Assembly (NCBI RefSeq): GCF_002000055.1
Contig: NZ_MVBD01000011.1
Location: 61,610-125,609, forward strand
Direction: 5' to 3'
Source of the DNA: Marinicella sediminis
GTDB lineage: Bacteria; Pseudomonadota; Gammaproteobacteria; Xanthomonadales; Marinicellaceae
Length of the DNA: 64,000 nt
Shown: in pieces, positions 26,707 to 36,937 of the stretch
Position numbering within the stretch: position 1 is the stretch's first letter
Layout: each line of letters begins with the position of its first letter
Notes under the pieces: generated by a model
Database searches by the model: none
Told to the model about the DNA's origin: nothing
Seen by the model: only the letters and a program-made list of their open reading frames with translations
Program-made: the position numbers and the translations under genes

Positions 26707-27804
26707 TTGAAAAATGACGCCATAAATTTACTGAACCTAGACCGCACTGGTCTGGAAGATTTGTTCACCGGAATGGGTGAGCAAAAATTCCGTGCAGGGC
26801 AGGCAATGAAGTGGATTTATGGCGAGCATCAATTGGACTTTGATGCCTTCAGTAACTTCAGCATCAAACTCAGAGAACAGCTCAAAGCCAAGTACAGTTT
26901 GATGATGCCTGAATTACTCAGTGAACAGAAATCAACTGATGGCACCATCAAATGGCTGCTTAAAGTTGATGAGCAAAATGCCGTTGAAACAGTCTATATA
27001 CCTGAAAAAAACCGCGGCACTCTGTGCGTTTCATCGCAAGTAGGGTGTACCCTCAATTGTACCTTCTGTGCCACCGGGGCACAGGGGTTTAACCGGCATT
27101 TGACCACTGCCGAGATCATTGCCCAGGTGTGGGTTGCTGCCAAACAACTGGGGCACCACCATAAAAACCGTAAAATCACCAACGTGGTGATGATGGGCAT
27201 GGGTGAGCCGCTGGCAAACTACAAAAATGTACTGCCGGCATTGAACATCATGCGAGATGACTTTGGGTTTGGATTTGCCAACCGTCGGGTCACGGTCAGT
27301 ACAGCAGGCCTGGTCCCGTACATCAGGCAGCTTAATGAAGATGCTGATGTGGCTCTGGCCATTTCATTGCATGCGCCTTACGATGAATTGCGCAATCAAT
27401 TGGTTCCACTGAATAAGAAATACAACATCGCTGAATTGTTGGGTGCTTGTAAAGACTTTCTGGAAGGCAAAAAGAAAACCCGCATCACCATTGAATATAC
27501 TTTGATTGATGGCATGAATGATCAGCCGGAGCATGCGCGTGCCTTGTGTCGCCTGTTGTCAGATGTGCCCAGTAAGATCAACCTCATACCATTCAATCCA
27601 TTTCCAGGCACAGCCTTCAAACAGTCGAAGCCAGAGTCCATTGAACGGTTCAAGCAAATTTGCATGCAACAAGGCTTCATTGCCACAGTGAGAAAAACCC
27701 GTGGTGATGACATCGCTGCCGCCTGTGGTCAGTTGGCCGGAGAATTCATGGATCGCACCCGTCGCTCCTCTCAAATCAAGAAATTACAATTGGAGGTGGT
27801 ATGA
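26707..27804 (+). CDS. rlmN: 23S rRNA (A2503-C2)/tRNA (A37-C2) methyltransferase RlmN
   Basis: A 365-residue radical SAM methyltransferase modifying 23S rRNA A2503 and some tRNAs. The cluster-binding CxxxCxxC is seen in CTLNCTFCATG, and the RlmN-specific catalytic cysteines are expected in the CGQL motif near the C-terminus and upstream. GMGEPLANY and SLHAPYDELR are family motifs. The start is a TTG at 26707 with a weak ribosome site; the next in-frame ATG would remove the conserved N-terminal accessory domain. It overlaps pilF by 4 bp. Confidence 0.96.
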   Translation: MKNDAINLLNLDRTGLEDLFTGMGEQKFRAGQAMKWIYGEHQLDFDAFSNFSIKLREQLKAKYSLMMPELLSEQKSTDGTIKWLLKVDEQNAVETVYIPEKNRGTLCVSSQVGCTLNCTFCATGAQGFNRHLTTAEIIAQVWVAAKQLGHHHKNRKITNVVMMGMGEPLANYKNVLPALNIMRDDFGFGFANRRVTVSTAGLVPYIRQLNEDADVALAISLHAPYDELRNQLVPLNKKYNIAELLGACKDFLEGKKKTRITIEYTLIDGMNDQPEHARALCRLLSDVPSKINLIPFNPFPGTAFKQSKPESIERFKQICMQQGFIATVRKTRGDDIAAACGQLAGEFMDRTRRSSQIKKLQLEVV

Positions 27805-28541
27805 AGCGATACAGATGGATATGGCTGATGTGTGTGTTGTGTGTGTTGGCAGGATGTGCACAAACCAGTCAACCCCGGCGATATCAGGAATCAGACAGCC
27901 AGCAGGAACCGGAAAACAGCCCAGCCATGCTGAACGTTAAAATGGGTGTGGCCTACCTGGAAAGAGAAGATTACCGCACCGCTCTGGAAAAATTAAAGAG
28001 GGCTTTGGCGCACAATCCTAAGTTGGCGATTGCGCATTCTGCCATTGCGCTGGTTTACACCAGTATGAATGCCCAGAAAGATGCTGAAAGACACTATGAG
28101 TTGTCGGTCAAATACGCGCCGAATGACCCGAACATACTCAATAATTACGGAACCTATCTGTGCCAGAATGGCCAGTATCTGGAAGCCGTAGGGTACTATA
28201 AAAAAACACTGGCCAATCCTTTCTACCGGACTCCTGAGACGGTTCATGAAAATATTGGTGTTTGTCTGATGAAAGCTGATCAGCAGGCTGAAGCCGAGTA
28301 TCATTTCAGAAAGGCATTGGAAGCGAATCCGAACATGATCATATCTATTTATAATATGGTTATTGTTTCCGCGGGGAAGGGTGAAAGTATGCGGGCCCGG
28401 GCCTTTATTCAGCGATTAGAGTCCTTGACTGAGCTGGATGAAAAAGTGCTTAAGGTGGCATACGAAGTTGAGAAAAAAATGGGGAATGACCGGTTGGCCA
28501 ATGAATACCTGGTGCAGCTGAGAAAATTAAAAAAATCATAA
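27801..28541 (+). CDS. pilF: Type IV pilus biogenesis/stability lipoprotein PilF (PilW)
   Basis: A 246-residue TPR lipoprotein. The lipobox LAGC follows a short hydrophobic stretch at residues 10-19, and six TPR-like units occupy about 40-230 (MGVAYLEREDYRTALEKL, NNYGTYLCQNGQYLEAVGYY, NIGVCLMKADQQAEAEYHF). PilF pilots the secretin PilQ to the outer membrane in type IV pilus assembly. The neighbouring rlmN and rodZ genes match the standard order. The start overlaps the rlmN stop (ATGA). Confidence 0.92.
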   Translation: MKRYRWIWLMCVLCVLAGCAQTSQPRRYQESDSQQEPENSPAMLNVKMGVAYLEREDYRTALEKLKRALAHNPKLAIAHSAIALVYTSMNAQKDAERHYELSVKYAPNDPNILNNYGTYLCQNGQYLEAVGYYKKTLANPFYRTPETVHENIGVCLMKADQQAEAEYHFRKALEANPNMIISIYNMVIVSAGKGESMRARAFIQRLESLTELDEKVLKVAYEVEKKMGNDRLANEYLVQLRKLKKS

Positions 28542-28557
28542 AAAACACAAACACAAC

Positions 28558-29490
28558 ATGAACACTCAAACCAACCTTGAAAGTCATATTGCCATTGACC
28601 AGCTCAGGCAATATCGCGAAGACAAGAAACAAAGCATACAAACGGTGGCTGACCACATCAAAGTCAGCAGTGATTTTATCCGTTACATTGAGTCAGGCGC
28701 ATTTGAAAAACTGGGGGCGCCCACATTCATTCGTGGACATGTGACCAATTACTGCAAAGAATTGGGCATTGATCCGCAGCACATCCTCAGTCAGGTGCCC
28801 GCCCATTTACTGACTGTGCAATCTTTCAAATCAGCAGATGGTATGGCCAGCAGTCCTTTGGCACGGGTCAGAAGTCGTTCTAATCACCTTGGCAAATACG
28901 CCGTAGGCACGGCTTTGTTAGGCATGTTGGCGTTGAGCTTCTATTTTGTCTGGGATAAATGGTCGGTACCTGCCGGGGCCATTGATGTGAGTGATCTGCA
29001 GCTGGTGGACAGTGATGCCAGCAGTGATGATGCAACCACTGACAAGAAACCCAAAATGACCTATTCGTCGTTGTTACCGCAAGTCAATATGCAGGTTCAG
29101 CAACTGCCGGCGGAAGTCGAAACCAACGAGTCTGGTTCAGAATCTGTACAGCCATCAGTCACGGATGAAGCCTCGATCAGTGATGATGACAGTGCCGTTG
29201 ATGAACAGCTCAATGTTGATGACACAGAATTACAACAAATGGCTGGTTTTTCCATCGAGTTAGAAATTCTCGAGGAGGCCTGGGTTTCCATCAAAACAAC
29301 CGATGGAGAGAATGTTGTTCATGATTTGCTTGAGCCGGGTGTGCGTCAGTTTCACTCAGCCCAACCGGTTCATGTGCGGATCGGTAATGCCAGGAATACC
29401 CGGTTAATGATCAATGATGCCAATATAGATTTACAGCCATTTATGCGTCGTGACATTGCTGACTTCGACTGGCCACAAAACCCTGGTTGA
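28558..29490 (+). CDS. rodZ: RodZ-like helix-turn-helix membrane protein
   Basis: A 310-residue bitopic protein linking MreB to the cell-wall elongation machinery. The cytoplasmic HTH spans about 14-80 (LRQYREDKKQSIQTVADHIK, YIESGAFEKLGAPTFIRGHVTNYC), one membrane helix lies at about 113-132, followed by an acidic Ser/Asp-rich linker and a C-terminal DUF4115 domain (FSIELEILEEAWVSIK ... HVRIGNARNTRLMIN). The last codons and stop sit in a heptamer GGTTGAT repeated three times (29485-29505), so slippage could alter the 3' end. ispG, its usual partner, does not follow. Confidence 0.9.
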   Translation: MNTQTNLESHIAIDQLRQYREDKKQSIQTVADHIKVSSDFIRYIESGAFEKLGAPTFIRGHVTNYCKELGIDPQHILSQVPAHLLTVQSFKSADGMASSPLARVRSRSNHLGKYAVGTALLGMLALSFYFVWDKWSVPAGAIDVSDLQLVDSDASSDDATTDKKPKMTYSSLLPQVNMQVQQLPAEVETNESGSESVQPSVTDEASISDDDSAVDEQLNVDDTELQQMAGFSIELEILEEAWVSIKTTDGENVVHDLLEPGVRQFHSAQPVHVRIGNARNTRLMINDANIDLQPFMRRDIADFDWPQNPG

Positions 29491-29699
29491 TGGTTGATGG
29501 TTGATGGTGTGTTCAATCAAAATCATACGCTGAAACGCAGCAACCAGTGAACTGCTGGATCAGCCCGCATAAGCTGGCCTGTTCTGCAGTCTATCCGCCG
29601 ATCTGATGTGACAGTAATGAACTGACCCGCGTCAGCATGACTTTGACAGGTCGAGCGTAAAATTAAACGATATGATCGTTGTGGCCATATTCACTTCAC

Positions 29700-29727
29700 A
29701 TCCGGGAAGTGAATGAATTTCCCGGAT
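29700..29727 (+). promoter_or_regulatory. hisS: Leader hairpin before hisS
   Basis: ATCCGGGAA pairs with TTCCCGGAT around a 10-nt loop, about 31 bp upstream of the TTG start. TTGACA lies at 29643-29648 with only a weak -10 (AACGAT, 17-nt spacer). The interval 29491-29758 holds no gene. The hairpin may tune hisS expression or end upstream transcription; it has no T run. Confidence 0.45.
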
Positions 29728-29758
29728 CATACCTCACTGTTCAGGAACGGATTAAGTT

Positions 29759-31036
29759 TTGAGTAAAAAAATCAATCGATTGCGTGGGATGTACGATGTA
29801 ACTCCCGATCAGGTATGGGTCTGGCAAAAACTGGAAGCCACTGTGACCCGCATCCTCAGTGAATATGGCTATCAGGAAATTCGCTTTCCGATACTTGAAG
29901 AAACTGCCTTGTTCCATTCAGCCATTGGTGAAGTAACTGACGTGGTTGAAAAAGAGATGTTCACTTTTGAAAACCGCAAAGGTGTATCGGTATCCATGCG
30001 TCCGGAAGGGACCGCGTCTACGGTCAGGCTGGCCTTGCAGAATGGCTTGTTATTCAATGACCCACAAAAGCTGTGGTACAACTGCCCGATGTTTCGATAT
30101 GAAAAACCCCAGAAAGGCCGCAACCGGCAGTTTTCTCAGGTGGGTGTAGAAGTTTTTGGTTTTGAAGGACCCGATGTTGATGCGGAGCTTTTGTTGTTAA
30201 CCAGGCACATGTGGGACCAATTGGGCATAAAGAACGTTCGGCTGGAGCTCAATTCGCTGGGTACACCAGCTTGTCGGGATGCGTATCGTGAGGTGTTAAT
30301 CAAACATTTTGAAGCCCACCTGGAGTTGTTGGATGAGGAGGCCAGAAGCCGCTTGTACAGTAACCCTCTGCGGATTCTGGACTCTAAAAATCCGGCATTA
30401 AAGCCGGTGATTGAGCAAGCGCCTATGATTCAGGATCACCTCAGTGTGGATGCCAGGGCGCATTTCGCTGAATTGTGTGAGATCCTTGATGCCTGCGGTC
30501 TGGATTATCAGATTAATCCCAAGCTGGTCCGTGGGCTGGATTACTATACCCACAATGTGTTTGAGTGGATCACTGATGACCTGGGTGCTCAGGGAACCAT
30601 ATGTGCCGGTGGCCGATATGACCGACTGGTGGAAATGCAGGGCGGTAAAGCCACTCCTGCCACCGGTTTTGCCATGGGCGTTGACCGCCTGGTGGAGTTG
30701 ATCATTGATCATGAGCTGTGGCATCCCGAGCAACAAACTGATGTGTACCTGATCAGGGATAAAAGCATCCCGTCTGCAGTGGCCATCAAACTGGCAGAAG
30801 ACATCCGGGCCAGGATTCCAGGACTGAACATGATGGTCAACATGGGTAAAGCATCATTCAAATCACAATTCAAAAAAGCCGATAAATCTGGTGCCAGGTT
30901 CGCTATAATCATTGGTGAGAATGAGCTGGCCAACAACGAGTATGCAGTGAAGGCCTTGCAAGACCGTGAATTTGGTCAACAGCAACTTTCATTCGATGAG
31001 CTGGTCTCATTATTGAGTACCCTTCAAAATCAATAA
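29759..31036 (+). CDS. hisS: Histidine--tRNA ligase
   Basis: A 425-residue class II synthetase. Motif 2-like FRYEKPQKGRNRQFSQVG, the histidine-A box LVRGLDYYTHNVFEW and motif 3 ATGFAMGVDRLVEL are visible; the C-terminal anticodon-binding domain covers about 330-425. The TTG start (SKKINRLRGMYDV after it) is supported by AGGAACGG upstream and by the alignment start of the family. The gene is followed at 10 bp by a SPOR protein. The normal gene just before it, ispG, is missing in this arrangement. Confidence 0.96.
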   Translation: MSKKINRLRGMYDVTPDQVWVWQKLEATVTRILSEYGYQEIRFPILEETALFHSAIGEVTDVVEKEMFTFENRKGVSVSMRPEGTASTVRLALQNGLLFNDPQKLWYNCPMFRYEKPQKGRNRQFSQVGVEVFGFEGPDVDAELLLLTRHMWDQLGIKNVRLELNSLGTPACRDAYREVLIKHFEAHLELLDEEARSRLYSNPLRILDSKNPALKPVIEQAPMIQDHLSVDARAHFAELCEILDACGLDYQINPKLVRGLDYYTHNVFEWITDDLGAQGTICAGGRYDRLVEMQGGKATPATGFAMGVDRLVELIIDHELWHPEQQTDVYLIRDKSIPSAVAIKLAEDIRARIPGLNMMVNMGKASFKSQFKKADKSGARFAIIIGENELANNEYAVKALQDREFGQQQLSFDELVSLLSTLQNQ

Positions 31037-31045
31037 AGGTGAATC

Positions 31046-32092
31046 ATGGATCAGGAATTAAAACAGCGCATGATCGGAGCTTCAGTGATCATTGCACTGG
31101 CGGTGATTTTCGTGCCGATGTTGTTCGACGGCAACATTGAAGAAAAGCATAACAAAAACATCAGCATCAACATCCCCCAGGAACCAGACAATGGCCTGGA
31201 GGTTAAAAAATTTGACATTGATAAGCCGGTTGCTCAAAAAGTCGAATTGCCGCCAGCAGAAGCCGAACTGGCCGTTGAGCAGCAGCAGGCGATACTGATC
31301 CCAAAAGAAACCAATGAGCCTGTTGAAGCACAGGGAAACATTGAAACTACCGTGGCCAATACCGTCGATTCATCTGCAACGGTTGCCGAACAACCACCAG
31401 CCAAGGGCAATGATCAGGTGATTGAAGAACCGCCTGTTAAAAAGCCCGCCCCTGAGCCAGTGGTAGCGCAAACTGAGGTTGCAAAACCCGTTGAAACCAC
31501 GCCGCAAAAACCAATACAACAACCGACTTCGGACCGGGGTGCTGCCGTATTGGATAAATCATTGACCGAAGTTTATCGCGTCAAGTTGGGCAGCTTTTCA
31601 CAACAAGCCAATGCCGAACGGGTACGCAGTAGCCTGCTGCAGAATAACATCAAAGCCATAGTGGAATTCAATGCAGGACTGAAATTGTACCGGGTCTGGT
31701 CACAGGAAATGTACCAGAATAAGTCCCGCGCCGAAGACTATGTGTCAGCGGTGAACAGACTTAAGTTGAACATTGGCACCCCCAAAGTGATTACTCTGGG
31801 GGCAGATGAAGTATCCGCTATGGCCGAACAGGGGCAATTGGGTTGGGTGGTTCAATTGGGAAGTTTTTCCTCCCGTGACAACGCCATTGAATTGCGCAAT
31901 AAAGTGTCTGCCGCAGGATTTGCCGGGTTCGTTGATGTGGTCACCAACAGCAAAGGGGTGCAGTTGTATCGCCTGAGGGTGGGGCCGCTGATGGAACGCC
32001 AGGATGCTGAAGACCTGCAGCAACAAATCAAAACCCGGTTAAAGCTGGATGGTTTGGTGAAAAGTCATGAACTGGGCACGCTGGTCAACTGA
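31046..32092 (+). CDS. SPOR-domain membrane protein (DedD-like)
   Basis: A 348-residue bitopic protein. A membrane helix at about 13-30 (VIIALAVIFVPMLFDG) is followed by a Pro/Glu/Val-rich periplasmic linker and two SPOR-like repeats at about 175-245 and 265-340 (YRVKLGSFSQQANAERV, WVVQLGSFSSRDNAIEL). SPOR domains bind denuded glycan strands at the division septum. DedD-cvpA-purF is the conserved order in gammaproteobacteria, so DedD is a reasonable identity, though two SPOR units are unusual for DedD. It overlaps cvpA by one base (TGATG). Confidence 0.85.
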   Translation: MDQELKQRMIGASVIIALAVIFVPMLFDGNIEEKHNKNISINIPQEPDNGLEVKKFDIDKPVAQKVELPPAEAELAVEQQQAILIPKETNEPVEAQGNIETTVANTVDSSATVAEQPPAKGNDQVIEEPPVKKPAPEPVVAQTEVAKPVETTPQKPIQQPTSDRGAAVLDKSLTEVYRVKLGSFSQQANAERVRSSLLQNNIKAIVEFNAGLKLYRVWSQEMYQNKSRAEDYVSAVNRLKLNIGTPKVITLGADEVSAMAEQGQLGWVVQLGSFSSRDNAIELRNKVSAAGFAGFVDVVTNSKGVQLYRLRVGPLMERQDAEDLQQQIKTRLKLDGLVKSHELGTLVN

Positions 32093-32688
32093 TGAACTGG
32101 TTTGACCTGACCATCATTGCCATCCTGATTGTCTCAGTGGTGGTGAGTTTGTTCAGGGGATTGATTCGTGAAGTGTTGTCATTGCTGATCTGGGTGGGAG
32201 CATTCTGGTTGGCCTGGACGTTTGTGGATGATGGCGCTGGCTGGTTAAGTAACGTCATAGAGTTGCCATCAGCCAGGCACCTGATCGCTTTTATCGGTTT
32301 GTTCCTGGCTGCTTTGATTGTTGGTGGCATCATTAACTATCTGGTCGGACAAATGATCAGCAAAACCGGTTTGGGGTCTACAGACCGGTTCTTTGGCATG
32401 TTTTTTGGATTGGGACGTGGCATCATTGCAGTCACTGCGATGGTGTTGTTTTTACAGGCCACGCCATTTACCCAGGATCCCTGGTGGAACGAGTCCAGAT
32501 TACAGCCTCAGTTTTCTAAAATGGCCGACTGGGTGAAGTCTAAAATGCCCGAAGATCTGGCCGGTTATTTTTCTTTTATTGATGCAGAAAAACTCAAAGA
32601 GACTCTGACATCGCCCGACCATCAGGGAGCGGAAACCCCGGTCCCCGATGAACAGTCCAATACCCAAGAACAGGAACCCAAGCAATAA
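32092..32688 (+). CDS. cvpA: CvpA family membrane protein
   Basis: A 198-residue inner-membrane protein with four predicted helices ([68 protein letters not shown]). CvpA was first linked to colicin V production and purF co-transcription; its molecular role is still unclear. The C-terminus is cytoplasmic and hydrophilic. Its start overlaps the SPOR gene and its stop overlaps purF (TAATG), so all three are translationally coupled. Confidence 0.92.
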   Translation: MNWFDLTIIAILIVSVVVSLFRGLIREVLSLLIWVGAFWLAWTFVDDGAGWLSNVIELPSARHLIAFIGLFLAALIVGGIINYLVGQMISKTGLGSTDRFFGMFFGLGRGIIAVTAMVLFLQATPFTQDPWWNESRLQPQFSKMADWVKSKMPEDLAGYFSFIDAEKLKETLTSPDHQGAETPVPDEQSNTQEQEPKQ

Positions 32689-34148
32689 TGTGTGGAATTG
32701 TTGGAATCATTGGCAACAATCATGTTGCCTCAACCATTTATGAATGTCTGACCATCTTGCAACACCGTGGTCAGGATGCCGCTGGTATCGCCACTTGTCA
32801 GGATGGCCGGTTGGAACTGGTCAAAAACAATGGATTGGTCAGTGACGTGTTTAAATCAGAAAGTGCTCAGATACTTAAGGGCAATGCCGGTATTGGCCAT
32901 GTGCGATACCCCACTGCCGGCTCCAGTAATTATGAAGAGTCTCAGCCATTTTATGTGAACTCTCCTTTTGGCATCGCTTTGGCTCACAATGGCAATTTGC
33001 ACAACGCAGAGCAATTGAAGAAAGAACTGTTTGCCGAAGATCGACGACACATCAATACCCACTCAGATTCTGAGGTACTGCTGAATGTATTTGCCCATGA
33101 ACTGCAGAATGCTTCTGGCCTGATGATCACCCCTGAAGCGGTCTTTCACGCAGTGTCCAGGGTGCATAAACGCTGTCAAGGCGCTTATGCCAATGTGTTG
33201 ATCATCCCCGGCTATGGCATTGTCGCTTTCCGTGACCCCAATGGTATCCGGCCCTTGGTCTATGGGGTGCGCAAGTCAGCTGAGGGCGATGAGTACATGG
33301 TGGCCTCTGAAAGCATTGCCCTTGATTTGCATCATTTTGAATTGCTGGATGATGTCGCTCCAGGTGAAGCGATCATCATTACCAATGATCGTCAGTTGCA
33401 CCGCCGTCAATGCGCTGAGAACCCGCAATTGTCTCCGTGTGTGTTTGAATACGTTTATTTCGCCAGACCTGACTCGATGATCGATGATGTATCGGTTTAT
33501 AAAGCCCGCTTGCGGATGGGTGAAAAACTGGCAGAAAGGATCAAGGAGCGTTGGGCTGATGAAGACATCGATGTGGTGATTCCGATTCCTGAATCATCCC
33601 GCACCAGTGCCATTCCCATGGCATACAGTCTGGGGGTTAAATTTCGTGAAGGCTTCATAAAAAACCGTTATATTGGCCGGACATTCATCATGCCAGGTCA
33701 GGAACAGCGCATCAAATCTGTACGACGCAAACTCAACGCGGTGGAATTAGAATTTCGCAATAAAAACGTATTGCTCATTGATGACTCGATTGTGCGGGGC
33801 ACAACGTCCAGACAAATCATCCAGATGGCCCGTGAAGCCGGTGCCAAAAAAGTGTTTTTTGCCTCAGCAGCACCACCAGTACGGTATCCCAATGTTTATG
33901 GCATAGACATGCCAGTGGCTGAAGAGCTCATCGCCCACAACCGCACCGAAGAAGAAATTGGTGAATTATTGGGTGCTGACGGATTGATCTATCAGACCCT
34001 TGAGGATCTTGAGGCTGCCTGCATGGAAGGTAATCCTAAAATTGACCGGTTTGATTCATCTTGTTTTTCCAATGAATATGTCACCAATGTACCCAAAGAG
34101 TACTTTGCCAAAATCGGTGCCATGAGGAGTGATGACGCCAAACAATAA
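32688..34148 (+). CDS. purF: Amidophosphoribosyltransferase
   Basis: A 486-residue enzyme for the first committed step of purine synthesis, PRPP plus glutamine to phosphoribosylamine. The N-terminal nucleophile Cys2 is exposed in [11 protein letters not shown]; the glutaminase domain covers about 2-250 and the PRPP-binding loop is [17 protein letters not shown] near residues 362-378. No propeptide precedes Cys2, as in E. coli PurF. It follows cvpA as in most gammaproteobacteria, and its last codons overlap the start of the ubiH-like gene. Confidence 0.97.
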   Translation: MCGIVGIIGNNHVASTIYECLTILQHRGQDAAGIATCQDGRLELVKNNGLVSDVFKSESAQILKGNAGIGHVRYPTAGSSNYEESQPFYVNSPFGIALAHNGNLHNAEQLKKELFAEDRRHINTHSDSEVLLNVFAHELQNASGLMITPEAVFHAVSRVHKRCQGAYANVLIIPGYGIVAFRDPNGIRPLVYGVRKSAEGDEYMVASESIALDLHHFELLDDVAPGEAIIITNDRQLHRRQCAENPQLSPCVFEYVYFARPDSMIDDVSVYKARLRMGEKLAERIKERWADEDIDVVIPIPESSRTSAIPMAYSLGVKFREGFIKNRYIGRTFIMPGQEQRIKSVRRKLNAVELEFRNKNVLLIDDSIVRGTTSRQIIQMAREAGAKKVFFASAAPPVRYPNVYGIDMPVAEELIAHNRTEEEIGELLGADGLIYQTLEDLEAACMEGNPKIDRFDSSCFSNEYVTNVPKEYFAKIGAMRSDDAKQ

Positions 34149-35346
34149 CTCCATTGATCAGGACCATCGCTGCGATGTGATCATTGTCGGTGGTGGCATG
34201 GTTGGGCTGGCCACTGCTCTCAGGTTGGCTCGCAGCGGTATCAAGGTGGCAATGCTTGAAGCCAGTTTGCCCAAAGAGACCATGCATCACAACAGTTTTG
34301 ACAGCCGTACCCTGGTGGTCAACCCGGCATCCAGGCAATTTTGGCAGGATCTGGGCATCTGGCAGTCGATCAGTCAATCTGCTGCAGTTATTGATCAGGT
34401 TCATGTGTCCAACCAGGGCCACTTTGGTACCGTGTTGTTCGATAAAAATGAATTCTCCGTTGAAGCCCTCGGGCATGTTGTGGAAGCACAAGTGTTGGGA
34501 GGAGTGTTGTGGCAACAAGTCAAAAAGACGACTGGCGTACACCTCATAGCGCCTGCTGAATTGACCGCATTCGAAGTCAGTGATGAGCATGTGACAGTAC
34601 AGTTCAAGCATCAACAACTCAGCCAAAAATTGCAGGCCAGGTTGCTGATAGCAGCGGATGGTGCACAATCATCAATCCGGCAACAACTGAATCTGCCAAC
34701 TCACACCAAAGCTTATGAAAAGACTGCCATTATCTGTAACCTGAAAACCGAACAGCCGCACCGCAATCGCGCTTATGAAAGGCTGACCCGTACAGGTCCA
34801 TTCGCCTTGTTGCCTTTTGGTGATCGAATGGGGTTGGTGTGGTCCAATACACATGAACAGGCAGGCCGCTTACTGGCCATGGACGAAGGCAGGTTCATAA
34901 ATGCTGCACAGGCCGCTTTCGGTCAGCGCCTTGGGCGTTTTATGCAGATTGGACAGCGCCACAGTTATCCGTTGCACCAAGTCAGGGTAGAGCGGCAATA
35001 TGCCAACCGCGTGGTGTTGATGGGTAATGCGGCTCATGCCGTCAGTCCGGTATCAGCCCAGGGACTGAATCTGGCGGTTCGTGGAGTCAGGAGGTTGACC
35101 CAACTCCTCACAGAAGCCCATGCTCATGGCGGTGATTTAGGTGCGGAAAAATTACTGGCTGAATACCAGGTGGCTTCATTGCCTGATCAGCAACAGGTGT
35201 TGAACTATACCGATGATCTGATGACCTGGTTTAAAATTGATGAGCCGGTGATCGCCGGGTTACGTTCATTGGGGTTGTTGGCGATCGACAGCAGCCCAAC
35301 GCTGAAAAAAAGGCTGTATGAATTGGCCGGAGGTTTGAATTACTGA
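34132..35346 (+). CDS. ubiH: FAD-dependent ubiquinone-pathway hydroxylase, UbiH type
   Basis: A 404-residue flavin monooxygenase of the UbiH/UbiI/COQ6 family that hydroxylates the ring during ubiquinone synthesis. GxGxxG is seen as [20 protein letters not shown], the family DG motif as [16 protein letters not shown], and the GD/FAD motif as [26 protein letters not shown]; the GD of this last motif is GN here. The gene starts inside purF with GAGGAG close to the ATG. It and the next gene are the pair normally found next to ygfB and pepP, but here they sit behind purF. The UbiH versus UbiF choice is tentative. Confidence 0.85.
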   Translation: MTPNNNSIDQDHRCDVIIVGGGMVGLATALRLARSGIKVAMLEASLPKETMHHNSFDSRTLVVNPASRQFWQDLGIWQSISQSAAVIDQVHVSNQGHFGTVLFDKNEFSVEALGHVVEAQVLGGVLWQQVKKTTGVHLIAPAELTAFEVSDEHVTVQFKHQQLSQKLQARLLIAADGAQSSIRQQLNLPTHTKAYEKTAIICNLKTEQPHRNRAYERLTRTGPFALLPFGDRMGLVWSNTHEQAGRLLAMDEGRFINAAQAAFGQRLGRFMQIGQRHSYPLHQVRVERQYANRVVLMGNAAHAVSPVSAQGLNLAVRGVRRLTQLLTEAHAHGGDLGAEKLLAEYQVASLPDQQQVLNYTDDLMTWFKIDEPVIAGLRSLGLLAIDSSPTLKKRLYELAGGLNY

Positions 35347-35347
35347 T

Positions 35348-36514
35348 ATGAACCATACTGATGTCATCATCAGCGGTGCCGGAATGGTCGGTGCCATCAC
35401 TGCACTTGGATTGGCCAAAGCAGGCTTTTCAGTGGCCTTACTGGACCGCAATTCAGCACCTGTATTTTCCGCTGAATCACCACGTCAACTTCGGGTATCT
35501 GCGATTTCACGGCACAACTTAAAAGTGTTGGATGATTTGGGCGTGATGACTGGCTTGATGGCTGAACGGCTGGGTTACTATAAACACATGCAAGTCTGGG
35601 ATAACCGTTCAACCGGTGAACTGGCTTTTGAGCAAAGTGGGGAGGGTGTTCTGGGCGCGATCATCGAAAACGATCACCTGGTGGCAGCAGCATGGCAGGC
35701 TGTTAGCACCTGCCCGGACATCAAGGTTTTTCAACAAACCTCGATCTCTGAATGGTCACAAAGTGAACGCAAAGTGCGGGTCAGCTTAGCGGACCGGGAA
35801 CAGCTGTCTGCTGGACTGTTGGTGGTAGCTGAAGGCGCGCAATCCACGGTTCGTGAATCACTGAACATACCACTGAAAACCAAAGACTATGAACAAAAAG
35901 GTCTGGTCTGTCTGATTCAATTGAGTGACGCACCAGCCAGCACCGCGCTGCAATCATTCAATGCATCCGGGCCGGTTGGTATTCTGCCGATGAATGAGTC
36001 TGGTTTATTTTCTGTGGTCTGGTCATTACCCAATGATCAGGTGGGCCACTGGCTGAATTGTGATGTGGCCCGATTTGAACGTGCCCTGCAGATCCACATT
36101 AACCGAAACCTGGGTGAACTGAGTCTGATCAGTGAACGGGCAGCCTTTCCATTGCGTCAAATGTATGCCCGTCATTATCATCAAGGTCGGGTGGTGCTGG
36201 TTGGTGATGCAGCCCACACCATTCACCCTTTGGCTGGGCAGGGTGTCAACCTGGGTATCGAGGACGGACAGTGTCTGATCAGGAGGATCAGTACATATGG
36301 CCTCAGGGATCCTGAATCCCTGGCCCGCGCTTTGCGTAAATACCAGCGAGAGCGGCAGGCCGAAGTATTTAAGACCTCAGAAATGATGAACGTCTTACAT
36401 CACCTGTTCACCAGTCAGCAACCGGTCGCAGGCTGGCTTCGTGGTACTGGCATGAATGCCATCAATCAAATGCCATTGATCAAACAATGGTTGATGCGCC
36501 AGGCCGGTAGCTGA
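35348..36514 (+). CDS. ubiI: FAD-dependent ubiquinone-pathway hydroxylase, UbiI/VisC type
   Basis: A 388-residue paralogue of the preceding gene, starting two bases after its stop. FAD motifs are IISGAGMVGAITALGLAKAG at the start and RVVLVGDAAHTIHPLAGQGVNLGIEDG near residues 278-304, with VVAEGAQSTVRE between. UbiI performs the C5 hydroxylation of the ubiquinone ring. Its last 45 bases plus 4 downstream bases are copied at 37433-37481. Substrate assignment rests on family resemblance and pairing with UbiH. Confidence 0.85.
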   Translation: MNHTDVIISGAGMVGAITALGLAKAGFSVALLDRNSAPVFSAESPRQLRVSAISRHNLKVLDDLGVMTGLMAERLGYYKHMQVWDNRSTGELAFEQSGEGVLGAIIENDHLVAAAWQAVSTCPDIKVFQQTSISEWSQSERKVRVSLADREQLSAGLLVVAEGAQSTVRESLNIPLKTKDYEQKGLVCLIQLSDAPASTALQSFNASGPVGILPMNESGLFSVVWSLPNDQVGHWLNCDVARFERALQIHINRNLGELSLISERAAFPLRQMYARHYHQGRVVLVGDAAHTIHPLAGQGVNLGIEDGQCLIRRISTYGLRDPESLARALRKYQRERQAEVFKTSEMMNVLHHLFTSQQPVAGWLRGTGMNAINQMPLIKQWLMRQAGS

Positions 36515-36518
36515 ACCC
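36470..36518 (+). repeat. 49-bp direct repeat, copy 1 (end of ubiI-like gene)
   Basis: Starts with ATGCCATTGATCAAACAATG and ends with GCTGAACCC, taking in the last 15 codons and stop. An exact second copy lies at 37433-37481, 963 bp downstream in the same direction; flanking bases differ at both ends. Confidence 0.95.
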
Positions 36519-36556
36519 GTATTCATCGTTTACTGCCATATTGAACAGAGCGGCTA

Positions 36557-36580
36557 TGGAGCGGGGCTTCAGTCCACGTT
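36557..36580 (+). repeat. REP-like element, degenerate single copy
   Basis: TGGAGCGGGGCTTCAGTCCA followed by CGTT: a GGAGC head and a partly decayed palindrome of the family described at 36662. The surrounding interval 36515-36937 contains no credible gene; besides this copy it holds the paired element at 36662 and AT-rich sequence before the next gene. Confidence 0.7.
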
Positions 36581-36661
36581 TTCATCAGCTTGTATCATCA
36601 GATTGGTTTGACCCACCATACTGACGATGGTCATTGGGGGGGCATGACCTGCAAACACTTC

Positions 36662-36714
36662 AACGTCGGCTGAAGCCGACGCTCCAAGGTTTAATCTGGA
36701 GCGTGTTATTAAGT
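36662..36714. repeat. REP/BIME-like element
   Basis: The left unit on the minus strand has a GTCGGCTgaAGCCGAC palindrome followed by the GCTCC(AA) head (read GGAGC on its own strand); the right unit is a TCTGGAGCGTG remnant whose palindrome has decayed. Heads face each other, as in a BIME. Confidence 0.85.
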
Positions 36715-36937
36715 CTACTTTTGCATTAACTCATGACATCAATCTTTGCGCAGCCAAATTCGTACTGTCAGAATGCACAGAGCGTTGGTGAGGTGATTTC
36801 AATACTTGTGTGGCCAGTTGGAAATAAGCCAGTGTGGATAATCTGAAGGCCTGATGATATCATTGAGCAATGATGAGTGCAGATGGAATCCGCAAGTGAG
36901 CATTCTGAGTTCAATTATTATTTGAAGGGGGTTTACA

